64,000 bases of DNA from Edolisoma coerulescens. Its lineage: Eukaryota > Chordata > Aves > Passeriformes > Campephagidae. The DNA is taken from NCBI GenBank assembly GCA_013397115.1, contig VWZW01004119.1:2666342-2730341 (forward strand), in the 5' to 3' direction. Both the position numbers and the translations under genes were made by a program. The notes beneath the pieces are model-generated. The model did not search any database. It worked only from the letters and a program-made list of their open reading frames with translations, and was not told the DNA's origin. Positions 38,555-47,800 of this stretch are shown piece after piece (within the stretch, counting starts at the first letter, position 1; every line of letters starts with the position of its first letter).

Positions 38555-38638
38555 ATGGCCGCCCGCGGAGCCGAGCGGCGCCGAACCGAGCGCCGCGGCA
38601 GTGCCGGGGTCTGGCCGCTGCCTGGCAGCGCCCCGTGA
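38555..38638 (+). CDS. upstream open reading frame 1 (27 codons)
   Basis: The ATG sits in a near-optimal context (cgccatggc). The frame encodes MAARGAERRRTERRGSAGVW and a short proline-containing end, then stops at tga. It is arginine- and alanine-rich, as expected for translated CpG-island DNA. It is in frame with the main start but ends before it, so it would act as a leader that lowers translation if the transcript includes it. It lies just after the contig join at 38540. Whether it is truly transcribed is unknown. Confidence 0.35.
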   Translation: MAARGAERRRTERRGSAGVWPLPGSAP

Positions 38639-38703
38639 GCGGGGACAGCGGGCGGCGTGTCCCTGCGCTCGGTCCTGCCCCCCGTCCTCCTCCCGGAGCG
38701 GCG

Positions 38704-38739
38704 ATGAGCGAGACCCGCGCCGGGGGAGTCGCCGCCTAG
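38704..38739 (+). CDS. upstream open reading frame 2 (11 codons)
   Basis: ATG in context gcgatga, peptide MSETRAGGVAA, stop TAG at 38737, 13 bases before the main start codon. The frame differs from that of the main coding exon. It could reduce or time re-initiation at 38753. Purely sequence-based. Confidence 0.35.
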   Translation: MSETRAGGVAA

Positions 38740-38752
38740 ACCGGCAGCCAGG

Positions 38753-38806
38753 ATGGTGCCCCTGCAGCCCCTGCCCCTCGTCGTGGTCCAGGGCGTCCTC
38801 CAGCTC
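38753..38806 (+). CDS. first coding exon of an unidentified gene
   Basis: The ATG has a strong start context (gccaggatgg). The exon encodes MVPLQPLPLVVVQGVLQL, and a perfect donor (cagctc followed by gtaagt) begins at 38807, giving phase 0. The residues from about 7 to 18 are hydrophobic, so the peptide could start a signal sequence or a membrane segment. The gene runs to the right, and no second coding exon is seen before 64000, so the first intron would exceed 25 kb, as in many neural adhesion or receptor genes. I cannot name it. First coding exons of the NKAIN family are, from memory, of about the same length and end in -QL, but the NKAIN cysteine motif (CSGRC) is absent, so I do not assign it. 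An antisense frame is also open, but it lacks an acceptor at this edge. Confidence 0.5.
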
Positions 38807-38868
38807 GTAAGTCTCCATCCCTGCGGCCCCCGACTCTCATGGGGGCTTGGGGGACACCGGTGCCTTCC

Positions 38869-39012
38869 GCCGGGGAGCGCGGCGGGCGCGGTCCCCTCTG
38901 GAGCCCGGTTCCGAGCAGACCTCCCAGACCTGCTTCCCACAGCCCTTAACATATTCTTGTTTTTCTGTATCTTTTTCCCTTTTCTTTCTTTCTTTGTTAA
39001 AAAAAAAAAAAA
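38869..39012 (+). repeat. 144-bp duplicated contig end, copy 1
   Basis: This block is repeated at 39606-39749 with no difference found by eye, including an identical A14 run at its end. Copy 1 ends at a single N (39013). Copy 2 starts at the end of the 276-N gap and continues into unique DNA. The true sequence therefore has this block once, leading into 39750. Confidence 0.95.
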
Positions 39013-39013
39013 N

Positions 39014-39193
39014 GCCCAGCCGTCTGTGGGTGCCGGGGGCAGATCCCCCCAGAGAGCTGTGACAGGGGTGCCCTATAAAGCCGGGACCGGGGGTGGCCGT
39101 CGAGCGTCTCTTCACCTGTCTCTGCTTCCCCACAGCGGCGGGGCCGGGCAGCTCAGGGCGGCTCCCAGAGGCGCACCCGGGCGCGGCTGGGCG
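39014..39193 (+). repeat. 180-bp duplicated contig end, copy 2
   Basis: Near-identical to 38360-38539. It continues into unique GC-rich DNA (39194-39329) that should follow the first copy directly in the real chromosome. Confidence 0.95.
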
Positions 39194-39329
39194 GCCGCGG
39201 GCGGAGGAGGGGCCGCCGCCTCTTTAAACTTGCCGTGAGGGCCGGGCCGCCCCGCCCGGGGCAGCGGGGTCCGCTCGGCGTCCGGCGGAGACGCGCCGCC
39301 CCCCGGCACCGCTCCCCTCCACTGCGGCC

Positions 39330-39605
39330 NNNNNNNNNNNNNNNNNNNNNNNNNNNNNNNNNNNNNNNNNNNNNNNNNNNNNNNNNNNNNNNNNNNNNNN
39401 NNNNNNNNNNNNNNNNNNNNNNNNNNNNNNNNNNNNNNNNNNNNNNNNNNNNNNNNNNNNNNNNNNNNNNNNNNNNNNNNNNNNNNNNNNNNNNNNNNNN
39501 NNNNNNNNNNNNNNNNNNNNNNNNNNNNNNNNNNNNNNNNNNNNNNNNNNNNNNNNNNNNNNNNNNNNNNNNNNNNNNNNNNNNNNNNNNNNNNNNNNNN
39601 NNNNN
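39330..39605. other. assembly gap (276 N)
   Basis: Run of 276 undetermined bases. The unique part of the misplaced contig (38541-38868, 328 bases, with the first exon) is of similar size and, by its duplicated end, should lie in or next to this gap. Confidence 1.
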
Positions 39606-39749
39606 GCCGGGGAGCGCGGCGGGCGCGGTCCCCTCTGGAGCCCGGTTCCGAGCAGACCTCCCAGACCTGCTTCCCACAGCCCTTAACATATTCTTGTTTT
39701 TCTGTATCTTTTTCCCTTTTCTTTCTTTCTTTGTTAAAAAAAAAAAAAA
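39606..39749 (+). repeat. 144-bp duplicated contig end, copy 2
   Basis: Second copy of 38869-39012. It continues without a break into the intron-like sequence from 39750 onward. Confidence 0.95.
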
Positions 39750-42700
39750 TTATTTTATTTTCATTAAGCGGGTTTGCTTCTGTTCGCCCCGTTTTGGGAT
39801 GCGGGACGCTCGCGTGCCCGAGCGCAGCGCAGCCCCGGGGCCGGGATGCGCCGGGAGCCGCCGCGGAGCCGGATAATACCGCGGGCAGGGATGGGAGGGA
39901 TGCGTGTGTGCCGAGCATCGCCGAGGCTGCCCGCTCCCGAAAAGTTTTCTGCCGGCCTCAAGCGCCTTTTTCTCGTGTGCAAGACATAGCTGGGTGTGCA
40001 GGGAGAGTCCCCTGCGCTCGGGAAGCTCCCCCGTTAGTTTCGGCTTGCTGCAGCGCAGCCCAGGTGTTTCCTTAATTTTTATCAGAAACTGTGGGACTTG
40101 CCGCTGTTGTGCTGAATGTTTTTCTGCATGCGGTGGGGGAATGCGGGGACTGACGTGGCGGCAAGGTGAGATGCGGACTGCAAAATTGGGAGCTCTAAAG
40201 GGAGGGAGGCAAAGCGAGGTGCGCGGCTGGAGACGGGCAAGGAGCTCAACTTCTCCCACGCCAGCGCAACGCCTCTCCTTCGTGGGGCACTGATGGTAGG
40301 AAACCAATGGATTGATGCTCATGTTCATGAGGCGGGAGAGGTCAAAAAGAGGGAAAAAATTGAATTTGCAAAAGAGTTTGGCCATCTTCACTTTTATTTC
40401 GAAAAGACGTTTTAACTGCACCTGCTGGTTTGGGGGGAGTTTTGGTGTTACTCTCATAAATACCTCTGCTGCAAAAGTTACGCCTTTCTTCCCCAGCTGC
40501 CTTGGAAGCGAAAGTTTGTCACGAAGTAGTCAATAGGGAGTGTGTAATAAACCTTGAAGGGATTAAACACCCTCCTTAAGAACTGGAGTCTAGTATTACA
40601 GCGTGAGGTGATTGATTAGTTTTTGAGGAAGCTTATGTCAAATTCTAATCCGGTTTTGGATTGTGCTTGTCGTGTAATGTTTTTTGCTCCAGCACTTTAT
40701 CATAGCAATGAAGTAGCGAGCTGCAGCCCTGCGATAAGGCACACATTTCTTTCACACTCCCATCCTTTTGGACAATAAAAGGCTGTTTACATTCTTCACA
40801 TTCTTGCAGCCCAGTTTCCAACTAAACAACGCGAAGGGGTGAGAGATGGGAAAGGAGAGCAGCAAATGGATTACAAAGTTGCTGAGCAGAAGGGAACTAA
40901 ATAAAAATCCTTCCTCACACCTACAACCTCTCTCACTCACTCGCACCCTCCTTTTATCTTTTTTTATTTTTTTTTTTTTAAAGAGCTATCGAAGGGATCA
41001 ATTGAAACTTGTGCCGTCAGGGATCGGGTTTGTTATGCAATGTTTTATGGATGATGTTGGGAAGTTGCTTGCTGTGGTTTTACATGCTGTGAGTGAAGGC
41101 TGACTGAAAGAAGCAAAGTTGCTGCCTCAAATCAAACAAAAATCATAAATAGCCACTGCAGGTTCTCAGGTGGATGTGGCACTCCGCTCACCCAGGAGGA
41201 TTCATTTTTTCTGCATTCTTTAGATAACAAACCAACCAGGTTTTGGAGTCAATTAGTTTTATAGCTTATATAAGTTAGTTTAAATAATAAAGTAAAGTAA
41301 AATGAGAATGTGTGAGGTTTTTGAGGCATTTTAGGTGTACCTTTTAATGCTAACCTACTAGTAAAAAGTTGTGTAAATGCATTTTGGCATGGTCTTACCA
41401 GAACATTTGGTACAGTTACAGCTTATTATAAATTAAGAAATATTTGATGTTGGTGGTAATGCATTGAATGCAAGTCTGTGCTATTCTTTGTTCTCTGGCC
41501 AGAATTTGGAGGGACTGGTGGCTTCCTGGAATCTGATTAGCAGGTTTAGAAGGGAGGCATTGGAATTACTGATTCTTGACTTTTTCTTTCCTTTTTTAAG
41601 CAAAAGTCAATGTGGATAATATTAATACTACAGTGAAGGGTCAGCATTTTAGCCAAGAAAAAAAAAATCCTGGATTTCAGTGTTGCAATTTTAGTAAGTG
41701 CATCATTTTAGTAAGACAGAATTGCTACCATCAAACCCTTCCTGATGGGACAATCTTAATTGTTTATAAAATCAGAGGTGTTGGAAGGGGAAATATTTTG
41801 GCACTGCATTTCAGTGAAGGGAGAAGTGCTTTTTATTTTAATAGATTGAACTTCAAATGCTGTCTTGCCTTTCAAATATCAAAGTGTGCTGTCTACTTAC
41901 CTGCTTCTTAAAGATGCATAAATTAGGATGAAATCCATATGAAACTTCACAAATTTGAGGAGATTATGGCATAGTGCCTCACTGAATTTCTGAAAGCAGT
42001 GTTAGGTGATTCTTTGTATGCTGTATCTAACATTGTTCAGTCAGAAGTTCATATTCAGTACTTTTAATACAGCATAGATGTATTTTTGTAGCATGTTTCT
42101 AGATTATAATTTTGATTAATAGATGGGGTACCAATATACATGCGGCAATAGCACATACATATTTCCTAAAATGTTTTGCATATCTGGATATATTAAGCAG
42201 TAAGGAAAGCTGCTGTTGAGCCAGGTTAAGGTGCTAACTTGCTCCTGTATAAATACATTCATTTTTAAAGTCAGGTTTACCTTCTGTTGACAATATGGAG
42301 CAAAACAATTTGCAATGCACAGTCAGTGCATGTCTGGGCTGTTATTGATAAGAAGATGAAAAATTGCTGTGTTGTGTTATCATTAATAGGTACTCTTGCT
42401 TTACTATTAATTTTCAGCGAGCTTTTCCAATTGTCTCATAATTGCTGAATGCCCCGTTAGTTATCTCTTCGGAAGTAATGGAGTTCTACATGTTGAGAAT
42501 TGAAGTGAGGGAAGCATTAGGATAATGCAGTTTGTAGAATGCCTGCTAGTGTTTGGTTAAGTCAGCTTTAAATACCTCTAAGGAAGGGGGGCTGCTTCTA
42601 CTTCCCCGGGAATATTACTTGTCATTTTCAAAAATTCCTGTTGGAAAAAAAAAAAAGCTGTCACTATCCCTGTGTCCAGGCAGGGTGTAGTTACAGACAC

Positions 42701-43969
42701 ACACACTCCCAGCAGGACCTGTGGTTCTGGAGGGTAATCAGGCACTGCAACTCTTGGTTTATTCTTGCATCTCTGTGGTCTGAAATTAAGAAAGGATCCC
42801 AGCAGCATTTTCCAGTGCCTATAGTCAAAGTTGCTTCAGCACTCTATCGATAAACTCTCCTCTAACATTAGCATCGGGCAGAGTTGTTGCTGCATTAGAA
42901 ATCTAGGAATCAATCATTTACAAATCCTTCAATGCAGTTGATTTTTTTTCCCAACAGTGTTTATATAGACGAGAAATAATTAGGAAAAAAAAAACCCAAA
43001 GGTTGTTAATTTAAGATTTTTCTCCACCGAATTTGAAGTATAACATTTGACGTGAGTGAAATTGAATGACAGGTTGTTTGCCTTGGATTTTCAAGGGCTG
43101 AAATTAACTATAACCAAACCAGTTTTTGACAATGAAACAAATTTTTTAGCGTTGTTGTTGTTGTTTTTTTAACAGAATTTAAGGTTCTGTTACAACTCGA
43201 GCTGAAAGAATATTTGCTATAGTCCAAGATACCACTACATAAGAAGAAATACCTTAAAAGCTGAGCTAAAGCTGCCTTTCCATTTAAAATATGCATAGCC
43301 TGTGAGATGTAGAAACACAGAGATATGTTCCTTCTGGCTACTTTAATTTTGTCTCCATAGCCTTGCAAATGTGGTCCGGGTAACATGCCCTTGCAGTGAG
43401 AATCAGAAATAGGCACCATGCAAGACTCTCAGCTCCATTTCAGAAAGGTAAATGCTTCCCTCTGGTCATCTTGAAGTGCACAGATGAGATTCCATCCCCC
43501 CCTTACTTTCAGGGAGAACTTTGTCGTAAAATATATTGGACCCAACCTTTCCTTTGGCTTACTTTGGTAATTTTTTTTTTGGTGCTGTAGGCATTGTAAG
43601 CCCACATCTCCTTCTTGTGTAATAAAGTAGTGTAGGTAACCCAAGAATCGCAGGTAATTTGCAGCTGGAGACAGATCAGCTAATGCTGGTTTCAGCAGAT
43701 TGGGAATTTATTATCCTGAACGAGGAGTTGTGTCTTAAGGTGGATGGGGCCAGGCTTAGTTTACATAGGAGGTTCACAACTCAACCTGTCCTTATATCTT
43801 TTGACCTAGTTCTGTGAAACTAATATTTTTCATTTGTTTGTAGGTTGACTGGGGCACAGGAATATTACAGATCCTGTTTAAAATCTGCACAGCAAGACTT
43901 GTTTGACCCATGTCCAGTAGGCCACAAGATACCTCAGGCTTCCCCAGCACAGGGCACGTAAAATCCAAG

Positions 43970-44060
43970 TCTCAATCTTTCCATCTGTAACACACAAGGA
44001 ATTTTTCTGCCATTGTAAAGCACTTTGAGAGATGTCAGAGCTGTGCCGTAAGTGTAACAG
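43970..44060 (+). repeat. ancient L3/MIR-like repeat copy
   Basis: The order 'tttccatctgtaacacac', then 'cattgtaaagcactttgaga', then 'gccgtaagtg' matches the common amniote repeat tail (tttccccatctgtaaaatgg, gtaaagcgctttgagat, ctatataagtgc). It is the same family as 35928-35985 but in the opposite orientation. Strongly decayed. Confidence 0.45.
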
Positions 44061-44806
44061 ACAGGGAAGTGAAACGGAAAGATTGGTGAAGCCCCGATGC
44101 TAAAATGGGATGCTCTCATCACTCCCACCTTTCTGGTTTTCCTCCTGCGCTTTGGTTTCTGCAAGAAAGGGAACTCAGGGATGAGAGTTGAAAGGGAGCA
44201 CCAGAAACCACTCGCTGACCTGGGCATCAGGAGCATCAGAGAGGTGCAGCTCTGCCCTAGGTACACCAAATTCCTCCTACACTGTTAAAATTGTTACCCT
44301 TAATCAGCGCTTTACAAACAAATCTGGACAGGGAGAAGCAAGAGCTGCTTGGGAAATTTGCACTGGGGTGGCAGCAAGTTGCTTGTGGTCTGTGGGTGGT
44401 CTGACTTTGCTTGGTCCAAGTGTTGAATAAGACATGGTGATTCTTGGGCGCTTCTGGTAAAGAGCTGCAGTAAGGGAAGATCAGAGCTAGTCTGTGCTGA
44501 ATGGTTTTAAAACAAAAGCTGTGATTCCATAGGTGGGGATTGCATCTCGGTCAGAAACAGGAGGAGCTGTTCTGGTGCTCAGGGGGAAGCCTGTCGCGTT
44601 GGATCTTTCACACCTACTTGTCAATGTATCAAAACCAGAGGCAGCGACAAAGAAAAGAAGGGGGTTTTTGGGGTTTGTGCTACGCACTTCACAGGACAGT
44701 GCATTTGCTCTGCTAATGTCTTCTTGTCCTGATTTTTGACCACGTTAACACAACACTTCACTGTAGCCATTATAAAGCACAAACACCGGCTGTAAAATCT
44801 TTGCTA

Positions 44807-44846
44807 GATCAAATCTTGGAGAATTGGATCAAATCTAGCAGAATTG
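44807..44846 (+). repeat. 20-bp imperfect tandem duplication
   Basis: gatcaaatcttggagaattg is followed directly by gatcaaatctagcagaattg, differing at three positions. Confidence 0.85.
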
Positions 44847-47800
44847 GAAAACAGGAAGGTGAAAGTTCCCGTTCACATGGCTGTTATAAAAGCCCTGAAC
44901 CTGACTTCCAAACACCCCATTTTGAGGCAGCTTTGGCCTTTCACTTCGAATCTTAAATATGTTTACGTTTATTTCCCCAACCCTATTCATCGTTCCCATT
45001 ATGTTTCCATTCACTCAATTTCCCACTGTGTTTGTAGCTATCGTTTGTGTAGTGTGTTTAGGTACTTAAAGAATCCATCAGAGTTAAAGAAAATAAGGGC
45101 TGGACCTGCCAGGCAGTTTTTGCTTCCAGCAGAGCATCACCACTGTGAATTAAGTCCAGTCTGCAGGTCAGGACTTGGAAAACAATGCTAATTCCTTTCC
45201 TGTAGGGAATCTCCTCGTGGGCTGGTGTTCTGTGTCGGCTCTAAGCTCAGTTGCACCTAACAAAGAGGTTCAAGGAAGCGAATTAGGAGTGGGGAGGAAA
45301 TGAAGGGTTATGAAGTTGGGTCAGCAGTTAAGACTGAGTAGTTTGGTCTTTGCAGCAGGGATTTCAGTGCTGCTGTGATGCTCTGCTCTCCCTGGAATGG
45401 CACTGCTTACTCTAAATATAGAATTGGAACAATTGACTATAGTTTAAGGTAGATTTAAAGAGCTGTAGTTCTTGAGATAGGTTTTCTCTTTGTTCCAAAT
45501 GACTGGTAGTAATAGAAGCTATTATTAGCTGGGAAGTGAAAATGAAAGAATAGGGAGAAATAAAAAAATAAAGCGAAGAATCTAATGTTTCTAAAATCAG
45601 GTTTTATGTGCATTGGGGCCAATTATGGTTATTGTATCATTACAGTGCAGATTTGGGGCTACTCCAAAAGCCCTTATTCTGCTTCTCCAGATCCAGCATA
45701 TTTGGTTTATGTTTATGATCAATTGCGAATTTCTTGACCTTATAGTACTTGTTTTAGGTGATGACCAGGTATTTCTAATATCATCAGTCACCATTATAAA
45801 CACAACCTTAATTTCATCTTACTTCACCCATTATCTAGGAAAATAAAACACTGTGCTTAGAAGTGCTTCTATATTTGTTCTGCTCTTAAGTAGATTTAAG
45901 GGGTTTTAATGGAGAAGGAGGTGGCTGTGCTTGAGGCTGACCTGGAGGAAAAAAGCTCTGGGACTTTGCTAAGGGAAAAAAGGGTGAATATTAGAGAGAG
46001 AAAGATGATGGATGTAAAAGAGCCCCGTGGGCAGGTGGAGTGAGCCTGAGAAGTTACTGCAGGATGAGGACAGACAGACTGGCAGTAACCACGAGTATTC
46101 CCACAATGACAGAGTTCTGCCTGTGCATGAAACCCAGGAGAGTGAAATATGGGACCTTGAAGTTTTTGTCCTTTAATGCTGCCTGTCTCTCTTTTCCTTG
46201 CAAGCACCTGCTGGTTGATTCCGTTGTTCATAACGTGTTTGGAAAGCTGGAATTCCTGTTCCCAGTGGGAATTTAAGGGTCTCATTGCCAGTGGTCTGTT
46301 CTCAATCCTTTAGCTGTAGCTGTTACTAGTGAGCGTGTTTCTCTGTTGAGAGCCTAAACCCAGGCAGGGTGTTCCCAAGTTGAATTTTCTCCTTACTCCA
46401 GGCAGTTGGGTGGTTCCTAGAAGAAAACCTCTGAAATTGTGGTACAGGAATAGGCACATAACAGTAATTTTATAATGCAGTGTAACTAGAGTTCATGGCT
46501 TTGTAGTCAAGATGCGTTACATGTGTGTCATCATTATTTTGGGAAACCAAAGAAACAAAATCGAGCCTAGAGGCAAATTTCTTGTCTTCTCCCCAGTAGA
46601 CCAGAAGAATATTCTGCATAACCAACTCTCTCCTTCCCGGGCCCATCTCCATACAAAGGCAAAGAGCTGCTGAATCTCATCTTGGCTCGCTGAAAACAGG
46701 GGCATTTTTGGAGTGACATAATGTGGATCAAGGCAGGAGTGAAGCCTGGTCCTTCAGTTTCTCCAGCAAACAGTGTGGCAGGGAGAGGGCTAAAGCCTGT
46801 GTTGTTTTCCGCTCATTAAACTAACGAAATGCTAATCAGCTTTGTGGAAAGATTCGCAGTAGATAATGTTACTGTGGCACCGCTGACTTATCGGGTGTGT
46901 TAGCGGCCACTTTAAATTAGGTGATTGAAATATCTGACTCTTTTTTGAAAGAGATTCAATTTTGCTCATTGACTGCTTTCAATTCTGTCACCATTTAAGG
47001 CAAGGAAAAGACCAATACTAAACTCCGTGTGGGGCTGGGACAAATCCCGTGGTACAGCCCCTGCTGTGTGCCAGCCTCTGCTGCCTCCCTCTGCTGAGCT
47101 GCTGTGTCGATTGCCAGGCTTCGAAATTAGTCCTCCAGTGCTGGAAACATCCATTTTTGAGTTAATTCTGAGTCAAACTGCACTGTCTTTGTGCTGAATG
47201 ACAAATCCATCAGTCTTCTTCGCATTCCCCTGGCTTGGGTCTGCTCACTGCTGTGAAGAAGTTTCTGGCCCTCCAGGGAGCTTTTCTAAGCTGCATTCTG
47301 CTGTGAGCTGTCTGCTTGTTCCCTCTGTTTCTCTCTCCCTCTGTGCTCCATCTTCCCAAAGTTTTTTTTTCCAAGCAGAGGATGCTCGGTTCCTCTGGGA
47401 GAACCAGCAGCTTCCTTGCTTTCCTCTTCCACCTGGAGATGCCCCCCTGGTCCAAAGTACAGCAGCCCAAGAGCAGGTAGAAAGATTGCCTTCCTTTCTA
47501 CTACTTAGCTTCATTTTTTTTTAAATTTAAATATTTTAAAAATATTTTTAAAAACTTTTTTTTTTTTTTGCAGGAAACAAATAGTTAGAGCTACTTTTCC
47601 AGAATCTCTAAGTGGTCATCCATTCACCCCTCACTGATGGCTTCTGTCCAAGCTCTCTGGTAGCAGATCAATCCAAAGGTTTATCAGCTTTGGGTCTTAG
47701 ATTGTATAATGTATTTCCAGAATGTTTCCATTTCAAATTGTCCATTTTTGAACTCATTTGTCACAATTCCAAATCTGAGTGGATATCCACTTTTAAAGCA

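Larger units (their letters stand above)
38126..40300 (+). promoter_or_regulatory. CpG-island promoter and 5' region
   Basis: Continuous GC- and CpG-rich DNA, ending gradually after about 40280. It contains two copies of a TATA-like box (38420-38426 and 39074-39080), GC-box-like strings (ccccgcccgggg near 39250), two upstream open reading frames and the first coding exon. The region is broken into four contig pieces by Ns at 38540, 39013 and 39330-39605. Duplicated ends show that the pieces are mis-ordered. A pyrimidine tract ending in cacag (38454-38481 and its copy 39108-39135) could be an acceptor of a 5' UTR exon or simply lie downstream of the start site. Confidence 0.75.

Noticed and set aside
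38309..38818. 169-codon minus-strand frame (begins METYELEDALDHDEG) antisense to the first exon
   Set aside because: GC-rich islands keep all frames open by chance. There is no pyrimidine-rich acceptor at its upstream edge, while the plus strand has a perfect donor there. It also crosses the contig join at 38540.
39112..39918. 268-codon minus-strand open frame
   Set aside because: It runs through the 276-N gap and through assembly duplicates, so its continuity is artificial.
47515..47580. T-rich tract ending gcag that resembles a splice acceptor
   Set aside because: No open frame with a donor follows. A/T-rich runs make acceptor look-alikes frequent.
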